64,000 nt of DNA from Bacillota bacterium (GCA_023393165.1 JAEWMJ010000011.1:1-64000); one strand, 5' to 3'; positions 32,097 to 41,853 are shown, counted from the stretch's first letter. The notes: generated from the letters alone by a model not told the origin. Translations and numbers: made by a program.

Positions 32097-32876
32097 GTGC
32101 AAAAACAGGAAATTGTTCAAAATGCTGATATCCTATGGGATATGTATTTTAAAGAACCTACGGTTGAAAATAAAAATCAGCTGCTTTTGCATTATTTGAA
32201 TCTGGTGAAAAGGGTTGTACTTAGGATGATGCCCGCATATAAAAATCACAGCGATTACGACGATCTTGTTTCGAGCGGCGTACTGGGTTTAATGGATGCG
32301 ATCAATAAATACGATCTTATGCGTAATGTGAAATTTGAAACATACGCCTGCAAGAGGATCAAGGGCGAGATCCTTGATTATATGAGGAAGCAGGATTGGG
32401 TTTCCAACAGCATGCGGACAAAGATAAAGACTGTGCAAAGAGCGTATGATCAATTGTCCGTTTCCCTTGGAAGGGAGGCGTCCGAAGAGGACGTAGCCGA
32501 TTTTTTGGGCTGGGATACGGGTCAGATCCGCGAAACGCTGGATAACGAATATATACACAATATAGTATATTTCGAAAGCGTCATTTCAAGTAATTCCAAT
32601 GATGAAAGCCTGAAATTGATCGATACCGTAAAAGACGAGAATGATACGGATTCTCCCGAAGTACAGTATGAAAAAAAAGAAATGTCCCAGGCGCTCTCAG
32701 ATATACTTGACATGTTGCCTAAAAACGAAAGAACGGTTATAGAACTTTATTACAGCGAGGAATTGCTTCTGAAGGAAATTGCGCAGGTTCTGAACGTAAC
32801 GGAATCCAGAGTGTCCCAGATCCATTCAAAGGCTTTGAAAAGGATTCAGGCTTTACTGGAACGCCAGTTCAGATAA
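32097..32876 (+). CDS. sigD: Flagellar RNA polymerase sigma factor (FliA/WhiG, sigma-D)
   Basis: 259 residues from GTG 32097, preceded by AAGGAGG. Region 2 (DYDDLVSSGVLGLMDAINKYD, then YACKRIKGEILDYMRKQDWV) and region 4 (MLPKNERTVIELYYSEELLLKEIAQVLNVTESRVSQIHSKA) match the FliA/WhiG subgroup. It should transcribe the late genes; candidate promoters are seen before flagellin, cheW copy 2, the HD-GYP gene and flhO. FlgM, its anti-sigma factor, is encoded at 37567. Confidence 0.95.
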   Translation: MQKQEIVQNADILWDMYFKEPTVENKNQLLLHYLNLVKRVVLRMMPAYKNHSDYDDLVSSGVLGLMDAINKYDLMRNVKFETYACKRIKGEILDYMRKQDWVSNSMRTKIKTVQRAYDQLSVSLGREASEEDVADFLGWDTGQIRETLDNEYIHNIVYFESVISSNSNDESLKLIDTVKDENDTDSPEVQYEKKEMSQALSDILDMLPKNERTVIELYYSEELLLKEIAQVLNVTESRVSQIHSKALKRIQALLERQFR

Positions 32877-32901
32877 TATATCCAGCCCGGAGGTATGGAA
32901 T

Positions 32902-34608
32902 ATGAATAATTCGAATGACGAATTTCAAAGAGAACCGGATAGTGCTGATCAGATTATGCAGGACCCGATTGAAACGGTTGATCCCCAATCCGCTTTGACG
33001 GCAGAGGAGGATGACAAATTTGCCCAGGAACATGGATATCGGCTCGTTTACGGTGAAGACGGGGTTTATTTAAAAACATTCCCGGGCGGTCCGAGGCCGA
33101 ATATCACGGACTGCCTTGAATATCTGAAAAGGAAGGGTATTCTGGGCGTCGAAGATACTCATCTGCAAAGGTTCTTCAATTCCGGCGAGGAGGGCCTTTT
33201 AAGTGTCGGCGACGCCAGGGAAGAAAAAATCCTGGATGAGGAAATTCTGGTTAAGGTAATAGACCGGAATATGCAGGCGTACATGGAGATTCTCCCCGGA
33301 GATTCGCAGGGGGAACTCTTAACAAAGGAAAAAATCATTGAAGACCTTAATAGCAGGTATGGCGTACAGTTCGGCGTAGACGAGCAGGCTATTGAAAAAC
33401 TCCTTGCGGAAAAGGCCTATTATTCGCCTATTCTGATCGCCCAGGGCAGGGAAGCCGTCCGCGGGCATGACGGGTCGCTCCAGTATCATTTTACGGTAGA
33501 GAAGGACAATATCCAGGTCTTCGAGGTCGAAGAGGACGGCAGGATCAATTTCAGGGACAGGAGTAAAATCGAAAGCGTAAAACAGGGTCAGGTGCTTGTG
33601 ACCCGAACGCTTGCCGGCGAAGGAACGGACGGAATGGATGTTCTTGGAAAAACCATCGTCGCAGCGCGCGGCAAGGAAGTTGTGCTGCCTTTCGGCAAGA
33701 ACGTTGTAGTATCCGAAGACAAGCTGACGCTGACCGCGAAGGTGGGCGGATATGTTGAAATTACGGACGGTAAGATTTTCGTGTCTCCCACGTATATGAT
33801 CCGCGGAGATATCGATATGAAAGTCGGAAATGTCGATTTCGACGGGGACGTACTCATTACAGGCAACGTCAACGCCGGTTTTACCGTAAAGGCGTCGGGC
33901 AGCATTACCATAAACGGGGTTGTGGAAGGCGCGTTTTTGGAGAGCGGAGGGGACATCATCCTGAAAAAAGGCATACAGGGGGCGGATTCAGGAACTATCA
34001 GGGCAAAAGGCAACCTGTTTGCGCAGTTCATTCATCGCGCAAATGTTGAAGTGGAGGGAAAAATCTGCGCCGACATCATTTTGCACAGTAAAATAAAATG
34101 TGAGAGCGAAGTGGAACTGACTGCCAAAAACGGGCTTCTGGTAGGCGGAAACGTGGATGTGGGCAATTGCCTGGCAGCGCGTACGATCGGTATGGAGTCG
34201 GGCGTACAAACCAGGATTAAACTGGGGATTTCGCCAAAGAAAAGGGAGAGGTGTCTGGAGATCGGCGATATGGTGAACGATCTCAGATCCAATATAGACA
34301 GAATGGACCGGGCGCTGAAATCATCTGCTTCAAAGATCACCGGGCCTGAAATACGCCTGGAGATCACAAAGAAAATGCTTACAATGAATAAAGAACTCAT
34401 TGCGCTGGAAAAAGAACACGCAGAACTGGAAAGGCTGATCGAAAGCGCAAAAGACGGATGCGTTCATGTACTGAACAAGGTCTATCCCGGCACCAGAATA
34501 AACATCGGATCCGCGCTTTATAACGTAAATACCGAAGAAACATATGTTACATACCGTAATATAGGCGGTTATATAGAAACCGAGACATGCCGGTACAAAG
34601 CAAAATAG
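32902..34608 (+). CDS. FapA/DUF342 family protein
   Basis: 568 residues. The central part (about 160-430) is the DUF342 domain with many Gly/Val-rich beta-helix turns (DIDMKVGNVDFDGDVLITGNVNAG, then VKASGSITINGVVEGAFLESGGDI). The C-terminal 100 residues are helical, probably coiled coil. Common in flagellar operons of Bacillota after the sigma gene; the polymer-like beta-helix suggests a scaffold, but the exact function is not established. GGAGG precedes ATG 32902. Confidence 0.85.
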   Translation: MNNSNDEFQREPDSADQIMQDPIETVDPQSALTAEEDDKFAQEHGYRLVYGEDGVYLKTFPGGPRPNITDCLEYLKRKGILGVEDTHLQRFFNSGEEGLLSVGDAREEKILDEEILVKVIDRNMQAYMEILPGDSQGELLTKEKIIEDLNSRYGVQFGVDEQAIEKLLAEKAYYSPILIAQGREAVRGHDGSLQYHFTVEKDNIQVFEVEEDGRINFRDRSKIESVKQGQVLVTRTLAGEGTDGMDVLGKTIVAARGKEVVLPFGKNVVVSEDKLTLTAKVGGYVEITDGKIFVSPTYMIRGDIDMKVGNVDFDGDVLITGNVNAGFTVKASGSITINGVVEGAFLESGGDIILKKGIQGADSGTIRAKGNLFAQFIHRANVEVEGKICADIILHSKIKCESEVELTAKNGLLVGGNVDVGNCLAARTIGMESGVQTRIKLGISPKKRERCLEIGDMVNDLRSNIDRMDRALKSSASKITGPEIRLEITKKMLTMNKELIALEKEHAELERLIESAKDGCVHVLNKVYPGTRINIGSALYNVNTEETYVTYRNIGGYIETETCRYKAK

Positions 34609-34641
34609 CCGCCGCTTTTCCGCAGGGGGGAGGGGAAACAT

Positions 34642-34974
34642 ATGGTAAATGGAATTGATAACCAGATTATGATTACCCGTACGGCAGAGTATGCCCGCAC
34701 GGTGGCCGACCAGGTAAACGAAGCGCAAAAAGCAAGCCAGTTTGCGGCGCAAATGGAAAAAGAACGCGCGATACACGGCACGCACACGGTCAGTGAAACC
34801 GAACATATGGAGCATAAACTTGTCAGGAAGGAAAAAGAGAGAGGGTCCGGGAGAGATCAGGAACAGGAGGATGCGCCCAAAGAAGCAAAAGCCAGGCTGA
34901 CGGAGGAAGAGGAAGAGGCGCAAAAAGTCATGCCTTCCGAAACATTGGGCAAGGAAATCGATATTAGTGTATGA
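34642..34974 (+). CDS. Small hypothetical flagellar-operon protein
   Basis: 110 residues, no known domain. Soluble, very rich in Glu, Lys and Gln, with a predicted long helix (about 10-100) and a conserved-looking end (EIDISV). GGGGAGGGG precedes ATG 34642. Short proteins of similar composition sit between the DUF342 gene and the TM/HTH gene in fla operons of other Clostridia (from memory, not searched). Function unknown; a chaperone or regulator of late secretion would fit the neighbourhood but is a guess. Confidence 0.7.
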   Translation: MVNGIDNQIMITRTAEYARTVADQVNEAQKASQFAAQMEKERAIHGTHTVSETEHMEHKLVRKEKERGSGRDQEQEDAPKEAKARLTEEEEEAQKVMPSETLGKEIDISV

Positions 34975-34987
34975 ACGGAGAATATAG

Positions 34988-35455
34988 ATGGGGTTTGAAA
35001 ATTATTTATTCGCAGCATTCGTTTTTGGACTGGGCGTAATACTTGTTGTAATACTCGTGAAGGGCCTGAATAAAAACAGGACTGAGCGGGACCTTTTATG
35101 GGAAGCCAAAGAAAAAAAACTCGAAAAGATGTATGCGGAAATAACGGATTTGATGGACGCGCTGGAATCCTATCTGGAAGAAAACAAGGAGGGCCTTCGG
35201 CGTGAAATGGAACAGGTCAGGCTTTATCTGGATGACGTAAAAAGAATAAAATATATGGAAGAGCCAAAAAAAATAGAAACAGTCGAAAAAAAACCTGCTG
35301 TTGAGGATACTCCTGCTCCAAAAAAAGGAGATTTGAAGCAGGAGGCCTTAAGACTCTCGCGCAGCGGATATTCAATAGGCGATATTGCAGAAGAACTGGG
35401 CCTTTCCAGAGGCGAAGTCTCATTTATGCTCAGCCTTTCAAAAAAATCTCTATAA
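34988..35455 (+). CDS. Membrane-anchored coiled-coil protein with C-terminal HTH (DUF6115-like)
   Basis: 155 residues. One membrane helix (about 5-25), a charged coiled coil (about 30-80), a linker with Lys/Pro, then a helix-turn-helix at the end (YSIGDIAEELGLSRGEVSFMLSL). The build matches DUF6115 proteins of fla operons. Membrane anchor plus HTH hints at a DNA-tethering or regulatory role; not established. GGAG at 34977 precedes ATG 34988. Confidence 0.7.
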   Translation: MGFENYLFAAFVFGLGVILVVILVKGLNKNRTERDLLWEAKEKKLEKMYAEITDLMDALESYLEENKEGLRREMEQVRLYLDDVKRIKYMEEPKKIETVEKKPAVEDTPAPKKGDLKQEALRLSRSGYSIGDIAEELGLSRGEVSFMLSLSKKSL

Positions 35456-35491
35456 AAGCATATTTTTACCGGGTTCGGCTTCAAATAGGAC

Positions 35492-35518
35492 TAAAGTTTC
35501 ACCCTAAAATCACGATAT
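35492..35518 (+). promoter_or_regulatory. Sigma-D type promoter before flhO
   Basis: TAAA (35492-35495), 15 bases, CACGATAT (35511-35518), two mismatches to GCCGATAT. Lies in the 99-base gap before flhO, allowing late expression of flhO through flgM and beyond. Confidence 0.55.
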
Positions 35519-35554
35519 TACCAATATAAAAAATAAATGCGGGGAGAGACCGTT

Positions 35555-36310
35555 ATGCTCAGAAGCTTATATATTGCCGGTACCGGAATGATCACGCAGC
35601 GCTCAAAAATGGATGTGATCACGAATAATATAGTCAATTTGGAAACGGTTGGATATAAAAAAGACCAAATGATTTCAAGGTCTTTCAGTGATATGCTGTT
35701 GGAGCGTTTAAACGATCCAAATATAATCAACCGGAGAAACGAGGTAGGGCCGTTAAATACAGGAACGCACATCGATGAGATCGTAACGGATTTAACCGAG
35801 GGCCCTCTTGAATTCACAGAGGAAAACACCGACTTCGCAATTGAAGGGGACGGATATTTTTCCGTTTTGACCCCGCAGGGCATCCGCTATACAAGGAGCG
35901 GAAATTTTCAGGTTGACATCAACGGCGATCTGGTTACCCAGGAAGGTTATTACGTTCTGGGACAGGACGGCGGCAGACTTCATATTGGCACCGACGATTT
36001 TGCGGTAAGCGGAAATGGCACCATAACGGCTGATAACAGAACCGTAGGGACCATCCGCTTAGTTTCGTTTGAAGACCAAACCGTATTAAGAAAAGCGGGT
36101 GACAACCTCTATACCACCTTAAACAACGCGCAGCCGCAGGCATCGGATGCAACGATCAAACAGGGATACCTGGAGACTTCAAATGTGGACATGGCGACCG
36201 AAATGGTGGATATGCTGGCGACCAACAGGGCATACGAGAGCAGCCAGCGTATCGTCAAGATGGTGGACGAATCACTTGGAAAAACTGTTAACGAGATTGC
36301 GAGATTTTAG
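35555..36310 (+). CDS. flhO: Flagellar rod protein FlhO (FlgF/FlgG family)
   Basis: 251 residues from ATG 35555 (GGGGAGA upstream; the ATG at 35537 lacks a site). The N-terminal rod/hook motif ITNNIVNLETVGYKKDQ and the C-terminal signature (LETSNVDMATEMVDMLATNRAYESSQR) are present. In Bacillus FlhO and FlhP form the distal rod. flhP follows after 21 bases. Confidence 0.9.
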   Translation: MLRSLYIAGTGMITQRSKMDVITNNIVNLETVGYKKDQMISRSFSDMLLERLNDPNIINRRNEVGPLNTGTHIDEIVTDLTEGPLEFTEENTDFAIEGDGYFSVLTPQGIRYTRSGNFQVDINGDLVTQEGYYVLGQDGGRLHIGTDDFAVSGNGTITADNRTVGTIRLVSFEDQTVLRKAGDNLYTTLNNAQPQASDATIKQGYLETSNVDMATEMVDMLATNRAYESSQRIVKMVDESLGKTVNEIARF

Positions 36311-36331
36311 GTTTAAAGGAGCAATGTTTAT

Positions 36332-37093
36332 ATGATACAATCAGGATACACAGCGGCGCAGGGCATCAAAGCACAGCAGCAGCGCGTGGACGCGTTGGCA
36401 AACAATATAGCGAACATTAACACTACCGGTTATAAAGCGACTAAGGTGGATTTTAAGGATGCGTTATATGTTGCGCTTCAGGATCCGTCCGAACCCGAAG
36501 GAACCGACAACCTCCAGCGGGGCAGCGGTGTTTTGATATCCGGCATGAGCAAGGTGTTCAAACAGGGCGCTTATCTGGAGACGGGCAGGGAAACGGATCT
36601 ATATCTGGACGGCGAAGGTTTTTTCGCGGTTCAAACCCCTGAAGGAGAGACCTATTATACCAGGGACGGCAGCTTTTCCAAAAGCATTGAAAACGGGGCA
36701 ACTTACCTGGTAAACGCAAAGGGATATTATGTACTTGACGTAAATGGACAAAGAATCGCCCTGCAGGGCGATACCATGGAGGTATCCCCTGAGGGACAGA
36801 TCTCGGCCGGAGAAAACACTCAGCCGTATGCAACCCTCCAGATAGCGGTGTTCCCCAATCAAAAGGGACTGACCCAGGTTTCGGACAATATGTTCGCCGT
36901 TTCGGAAGCATCCGGCAACCCGGCGCGGGCGGGCGGTACAACAAAGGTTTTGCAGGAGGCGCTGGAGGGTTCAAACGTAGACCTTGCGAGTGAACTGACA
37001 AAATTGATGCGCGCGCAAAGGGCTTTCAGCCTGTCTTCCCGGGCGCTTACAACCGCCGATGAAATGGACGGAGCTGCGAATACCATGAGATGA
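36332..37093 (+). CDS. flhP: Flagellar rod protein FlhP (FlgG family)
   Basis: 253 residues. Motif ANNIANINTTGYKATKVDFKD near the N-terminus and EGSNVDLASELTKLMRAQRAFSLSSRAL near the end. Distal rod subunit. AAAGGAG precedes ATG 36332. It may equally be named flgG; the paired arrangement with flhO matches Bacillus flhO-flhP. Confidence 0.92.
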   Translation: MIQSGYTAAQGIKAQQQRVDALANNIANINTTGYKATKVDFKDALYVALQDPSEPEGTDNLQRGSGVLISGMSKVFKQGAYLETGRETDLYLDGEGFFAVQTPEGETYYTRDGSFSKSIENGATYLVNAKGYYVLDVNGQRIALQGDTMEVSPEGQISAGENTQPYATLQIAVFPNQKGLTQVSDNMFAVSEASGNPARAGGTTKVLQEALEGSNVDLASELTKLMRAQRAFSLSSRALTTADEMDGAANTMR

Positions 37094-37112
37094 TAAAAGG
37101 AGCAATGAACAG

Positions 37113-37553
37113 ATGCCAAGCAATTTCAGACAGTGTAAAATGTGCGGCCAAATATACAGGTTTATGAGCAGTCCATTCTGCGGAAACTGTCTCCGCCAAA
37201 TGGATGAACAGTTTCAGGCAATAAAAGAACTGTTGTATAAAAATCCGAATCTTACCATAAAAGAAGTGGTTGACGAAACGGGAGTGGACGAAAAAGTTAT
37301 ATTATATCTGCTCAAGGAAGGAAGACTGGAAATGAAGGCGGCAAGCGGAGTTCTGGTATGCGAAAGCTGCGGGGCTCCCATCCAGTCGGGCAGATTGTGC
37401 AAAAAATGTTCTTCGCAGCTTTCGTCCGCTTTGGAAAGCGTAAAAAACAGGCCTGCCAGGCAAGAACCCGAACGCCCGGCACGGTCGGATAATAAAAAGC
37501 AGGATTTATTAAAGGCCAAAATGCACACGTATGTGGATAGAAAACATTATTAG
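37113..37553 (+). CDS. YvyF-like flagellar operon protein (TIGR03826 family)
   Basis: 146 residues. Two zinc-ribbon-like Cys pairs at the N-terminus (CKMCGQIYRF, then FCGNCLRQ) and two more in the second half (CESCGAP, CKKCSS), with a helix-turn-helix-like middle (TIKEVVDETGVDEKVILYLLKEGRLE). Same place as yvyF just before flgM in Bacillus. Probably a regulator of late gene expression; role not proven. AAAGGAG upstream of ATG 37113. Confidence 0.8.
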   Translation: MPSNFRQCKMCGQIYRFMSSPFCGNCLRQMDEQFQAIKELLYKNPNLTIKEVVDETGVDEKVILYLLKEGRLEMKAASGVLVCESCGAPIQSGRLCKKCSSQLSSALESVKNRPARQEPERPARSDNKKQDLLKAKMHTYVDRKHY

Positions 37554-37566
37554 GAGGTGATGGAAA

Positions 37567-37848
37567 ATGAAAATTGACGTAAACTCCATACAACCGGCAA
37601 ACGCGTATAAAATAACCGGTAAAAATATAGCGGCTATACAGATGAATCCAATCAGCCACCAGGATACGATAGAGATTTCAAGCGACGCCAAGTTGTTTTC
37701 GGATGCGCTTCGCACAGTGATGGCTTCTATCGGAGAACGGCTGAATCATACGGAAGCTGATTTGACGGATTTGCGGAACAAGGTTGCGAATGGAGAATAT
37801 CATGTGGACAACGGCAAACTTGCAAAAGACATTATGATGGATAAATAG
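37567..37848 (+). CDS. flgM: Anti-sigma-D factor FlgM
   Basis: 93 residues. The C-terminal half carries the FlgM pattern (IEISSDAKLFSDALRTVM, then DLRNKVANGEYHVDNGKLAKDIM). FlgM binds sigma-D until the hook-basal body is complete and FlgM is exported or degraded. AGGAGGTG precedes ATG 37567. Confidence 0.93.
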   Translation: MKIDVNSIQPANAYKITGKNIAAIQMNPISHQDTIEISSDAKLFSDALRTVMASIGERLNHTEADLTDLRNKVANGEYHVDNGKLAKDIMMDK

Positions 37849-37865
37849 CCGACAGGAGTAAAACT

Positions 37866-38369
37866 TTGGAACAGTCTATTGAAACCGTTATCGCTTTACT
37901 GAAGCAAATAAACGACGCATATACGGAAATGCTGGCGCTTTCCAAGACGAAGAATCAGTGCATTATCAAGGCCGACGCGCCTGGAGTGAATGATGTGGTA
38001 GCAGAAGAATGGAAGCTTCTGCAAAAGATTTCAGAGCTGGAAGAAAGCCGCATTGCGGCAACTGAGACGCTCAAAAACGAATGGGGAGTCGGCGATGGAC
38101 TGACTCTTGCCCAAATCGGGCAAAGGGCTGATGCGGATCAGCAAAAAAGGTTGGAGAAAATCGGTACTGAACTTAAGAATACGATGGCAGCGCAAAAAAA
38201 GCTGAACGATGAAAACATGGCTTTGCTTAAGCTGCATTTTGAATATATAAATTTTATGATGTTCAATTTTATGCAGGATTATGGCTCCGGCGATATTTAC
38301 GGACAATCCGGGGCCGTTCAGGACGGTTGTATAAATACTACGACTGGCTTAATAGACAGCCAGATTTGA
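37866..38369 (+). CDS. flgN: Flagellar export chaperone FlgN
   Basis: 167 residues, largely helical (FlgN family). TTG start at 37866 with CAGGAGTA before it. It should escort the hook-filament junction proteins FlgK and FlgL, whose genes come next. Low-complexity helical sequence makes the family call depend partly on position between flgM and flgK. Confidence 0.85.
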   Translation: MEQSIETVIALLKQINDAYTEMLALSKTKNQCIIKADAPGVNDVVAEEWKLLQKISELEESRIAATETLKNEWGVGDGLTLAQIGQRADADQQKRLEKIGTELKNTMAAQKKLNDENMALLKLHFEYINFMMFNFMQDYGSGDIYGQSGAVQDGCINTTTGLIDSQI

Positions 38370-38377
38370 GGTGAAAA

Positions 38378-39934
38378 ATGGGCTCTACATTTTTAGGACT
38401 GGAAATTGCAAAATCAGGCTTGTTTCTAAGCCAAAACGCAATGAACGTGTCGTCACATAATATCGCGAATGTGGACACGGACGGATTTACAAGACAGAGA
38501 ATCTATGCGGCGTCCGTTCCGGGCGCAAGCAACCACGTACAGTTTGCAGCCGATAAATCCGGGCTTTCGGGCCGCGGCGTGACTCCCGTATGCGTTGAAC
38601 AGATCAGAAGTCCTTTTTTGGATTACCAATACAGAAACCAAAATTCGTCGTCGACAAGGTGGTCTACAAAGGAACAGTATTTTTCCTATATCGAAGACCT
38701 GTTCAATACCGAGCTGGACGATAATGAAACCGTTTCGTCAAGCATTTCGAGCCAGCTTGGCGATTTTTACGACAGCTTGTACAAGCTGGTGGAATCGCCC
38801 GCAGACATCGAGATCCGTACAAACGTGCAGCAAAATGCGCTGAAGCTTACGCAAACGATGAACTATTATTTCAAACAGCTCACAGATCAGCAAAACACGC
38901 TCAATGAGAACGTGGACGTGACAGTTGACCAGATCAACCAGTATGCCCAGGAAATTTCGGATTTAAATGAAGCGATATTGGGTTATGAGCTGTCTGGCGA
39001 TAAGGCCAACGATCTCCGTGACGAGCGAAACCTGCTGCTGGACCAATTGTCCGGATTGATCGATATCTCGTACAGCGAAGAAAGCAACGGGAATGTAAAC
39101 GTTCAGATAGACGGCAATTATCTTGTGCGCGGGTCAAGTTACAATAAGCTGGCCGTTGCTGCAACAAAGGACAACCCGGTGAGGCCGGGAGCGGCGAACC
39201 GCCTTTACGAAGTTTATTGGGCGGATGATTCCGGGGCGGCTACCGGCAAAAAAGTTAACGTAAACGCCGGCGCCTTAAAGGCATATATGGAAGTCAGGGA
39301 CGGCAATACCAAGGAAGACGTGGGAATACCTTACATCCTGGGGCAATTAAACGCATTATGCCAGAAGATAACAAACGACGTGAACGCCATACACAGGACG
39401 GGCTATACCACTCCCAACGCTTCAAACGGCAATACATCGCAGACCGGGATCAACTTTTTTATGGATACTTCGGCCGCGCAGGACGGCAGCGAAGTTACCG
39501 CGGAGAATTTTAAGCTGAGCACCGAGGTCATGCAGAATGTTTATAACATCGCGGCTTCGGATATTACGGTAGGGCCAACGGGAGCGCCGAACGAACAGCG
39601 CGGCAACGGGCAGATTGCGCTGAAGCTGTCCGAACTGATCAACCATACGGACGCGTCCGGCAATCCGGACAACTTTGGCAGCGCGTATAAAACAATCGTT
39701 ACGGGCGTAGGCCTCCAGCTCAGCAATATATCGTCCACGGCGGAAGTGCAGGCGGTCATGGTGGACCATCTGATACAGCAGCGCAAATCCATCAGCGACG
39801 TTTCCCTGGACGAAGAAATGACAAATATTATAAAATTCAGCCATGCATACAGTGCGGCGTCCCGCATGATAACGGCAATGGACGAGCAGCTGAATGTTTT
39901 GATCAACAGTACCGGCCTGGTCGGAAGAGGCTGA
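38378..39934 (+). CDS. flgK: Hook-filament junction protein FlgK (HAP1)
   Basis: 518 residues. N-terminal STFLGLEIAKSGLFLSQNAMNVSSHNIANVDTDGFTRQR and C-terminal SLDEEMTNIIKFSHAYSAASRMITAMDEQLNVLIN are textbook FlgK. Exported protein joining hook and filament. AGGTG precedes ATG 38378. Length is normal for Bacillota. Confidence 0.96.
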   Translation: MGSTFLGLEIAKSGLFLSQNAMNVSSHNIANVDTDGFTRQRIYAASVPGASNHVQFAADKSGLSGRGVTPVCVEQIRSPFLDYQYRNQNSSSTRWSTKEQYFSYIEDLFNTELDDNETVSSSISSQLGDFYDSLYKLVESPADIEIRTNVQQNALKLTQTMNYYFKQLTDQQNTLNENVDVTVDQINQYAQEISDLNEAILGYELSGDKANDLRDERNLLLDQLSGLIDISYSEESNGNVNVQIDGNYLVRGSSYNKLAVAATKDNPVRPGAANRLYEVYWADDSGAATGKKVNVNAGALKAYMEVRDGNTKEDVGIPYILGQLNALCQKITNDVNAIHRTGYTTPNASNGNTSQTGINFFMDTSAAQDGSEVTAENFKLSTEVMQNVYNIAASDITVGPTGAPNEQRGNGQIALKLSELINHTDASGNPDNFGSAYKTIVTGVGLQLSNISSTAEVQAVMVDHLIQQRKSISDVSLDEEMTNIIKFSHAYSAASRMITAMDEQLNVLINSTGLVGRG

Positions 39935-39952
39935 TAGAACGGGAGTAAAAAG

Positions 39953-41176
39953 ATGAGAATCACAAATTCCATGATGATCGACAGTCTGCTTATAAACTTA
40001 AGCGGCGGCATGAACCGGCTGAGCAGGTATAACGCGCAGCTTTCATCCAACCGGAGAATCGTCAGGCTTTCGGATGATCCAATCGGCGTTTTAAACAGCA
40101 TGAACGCCCGCCAGAAACTGAATATGTACAAGCAGTTTGAATCAAACCTGGTAACCGCGCGGGAGTGGGTGGATCAGGCCGATTCCACGCTTCTGGATAT
40201 GAACGATATCCTGACCAAGATAAAAGAAAACGTGGTAGACGCCGCCGGCACCAAAAGCAGCACCGACAAGGTAAACATAGGCACTTTGATCCAGGGCCTG
40301 CGCGACAGTTTGTTTCAATTGGCCAACCAGACTATCGGGGACAAATACCTCTTTGCGGGTTATAACACTACAAAGGCTCCGTTTACGACGGACTCAAGCG
40401 GCAAAGTTTTATATAACGGCCTTGATTTATCCGTTGCCAGCACCACCCCGGTTTTAGGCAACGCGATCGCCGATACGGCAAACGCGTCCGGGTTCACATG
40501 GAACGGACCCATTACCGCGGAAATTGACGAATATTCTATTTCGGCTGCGGGAGACGCGATCTCAATCAAAAATTCGGATGGGTACGAGGTGTATTCCGGC
40601 ACGGTCACAACGGCGTCCGGAACCAATACGCTGGACCTGAGTTCGGTAGGTTTAGGCACCATTACCTGGACGGACAGCGGCGCCGCGACGGGAGCTGAAG
40701 TTGCCGGAGCCATTGCGTCGGCCGGCTCTGTAACAACGGAGTTTGGAGCGGAAGCAACTCAGGATATTCAATTTGTAGTCGGGTTCAACGTAAACATGGA
40801 TGTGTCCTTCACGGGCATAGACATCGTGGGTACGGGCGATACCAATATGTTCAAGGTTTTGGACGACCTGATCGGCGCGCTGAAAAACAACGCGTCCAAC
40901 GATGAGATATCGTCCTATCTGACGCCGCTGCAAAAGATTCAGGACAGGGTCATTGTGCGCCAGGTTGAAGTGGGCGCGCGCTCTCAGAGAATAGCGGCGC
41001 TGGAGAACAGGTATTCGCAGGACGAGATTAATTATGAAGCCATTAGGTCGAATGTGGAAGATATCGACCAGGCTGAGACAATCATGAATTATAAACTGAG
41101 CGATGCGATATATCAGCAGGCGCTTGCAACGGGAGCTCAGATTATCAAGCCCACATTAATGGATTTTTTAAGGTAG
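39953..41176 (+). CDS. flgL: Hook-filament junction protein FlgL (HAP3)
   Basis: 407 residues. Flagellin-like N-terminus (MRITNSMMIDSLLINLSGGMNRLSRYNAQLSSNRRI) and C-terminus (RSNVEDIDQAETIMNYKLSDAIYQQALATGAQI), with an inserted variable middle (about 140-290) that makes it longer than the roughly 300 residues of many FlgL. The insert is Thr/Ser/Ala-rich and may be surface exposed. GGGAG precedes ATG 39953. Confidence 0.93.
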   Translation: MRITNSMMIDSLLINLSGGMNRLSRYNAQLSSNRRIVRLSDDPIGVLNSMNARQKLNMYKQFESNLVTAREWVDQADSTLLDMNDILTKIKENVVDAAGTKSSTDKVNIGTLIQGLRDSLFQLANQTIGDKYLFAGYNTTKAPFTTDSSGKVLYNGLDLSVASTTPVLGNAIADTANASGFTWNGPITAEIDEYSISAAGDAISIKNSDGYEVYSGTVTTASGTNTLDLSSVGLGTITWTDSGAATGAEVAGAIASAGSVTTEFGAEATQDIQFVVGFNVNMDVSFTGIDIVGTGDTNMFKVLDDLIGALKNNASNDEISSYLTPLQKIQDRVIVRQVEVGARSQRIAALENRYSQDEINYEAIRSNVEDIDQAETIMNYKLSDAIYQQALATGAQIIKPTLMDFLR

Positions 41177-41236
41177 CGGCAAATAAAGCCTTTGCCTGAA
41201 ATTTTTTGATTGCATTCAAAAAGGGAAGAGTATCGA

Positions 41237-41836
41237 ATGAAGACGTTGAGTATTGAATCAAGCTGGGCGGCTCTCGATATCAGTACGCGGAATGCCCAGC
41301 TGCAAATCAGCAATAATTTAAGGAGAAGGCTTAAAATCACGGTGATCCGTCCGCAGATGATTGTGGATCGAAAGCTGCCTTCCTTCAAAATGAATTACGC
41401 CAGCCGGTCGCATAAGATGGATAGCCTGGTGCATCTGAAGCAGTACCTGCAGCAAAAAAACAAGAACAAACTGCTGGATGCCCTTAATAAAAGCATTAAT
41501 AACAGTTATGCGCTTGAGGGACTTTCAGGCGATTATGCAGCGCCGCAGAACGAGCCTGTGGTGACGCTTGATTTAAGCACCCAGGCTTCCGCATTGCAGA
41601 CTGTGCAGGAATTGAATTCGTCCGCTCCAAAGATGGAATGGGATCCCGGATATTTCAAGATCGACTGGATCGCCGGTGAAATCAAGATAGAGTGGGAAGA
41701 AATCAATAAACCGGATATTCTGGTTTCTCCGTATTCGGTAGAAATCAGGGTAAAAGGCAAAAAAATGTTAAAAATAGCTCTGAATGAAGATAAGTTGCCT
41801 TGTATGAAAGGAAAAAAAGTAAACAAGGGCATTTAG
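41237..41836 (+). CDS. YviE-like flagellar operon protein (DUF6470)
   Basis: 199 residues from ATG 41237 (AGGGAAG upstream; an earlier in-frame TTG has none). Matches the DUF6470 pattern: an N-terminal SSWAALDISTRNAQLQISN and a beta-rich C-terminal half (WDPGYFKIDWIAGEIKIEWEE, PYSVEIRVKG). In Bacillus yviE lies between flgL and fliW, as here. Function not established. Confidence 0.82.
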   Translation: MKTLSIESSWAALDISTRNAQLQISNNLRRRLKITVIRPQMIVDRKLPSFKMNYASRSHKMDSLVHLKQYLQQKNKNKLLDALNKSINNSYALEGLSGDYAAPQNEPVVTLDLSTQASALQTVQELNSSAPKMEWDPGYFKIDWIAGEIKIEWEEINKPDILVSPYSVEIRVKGKKMLKIALNEDKLPCMKGKKVNKGI

Positions 41837-41853
41837 TTGGGAGGAAGGAACCA

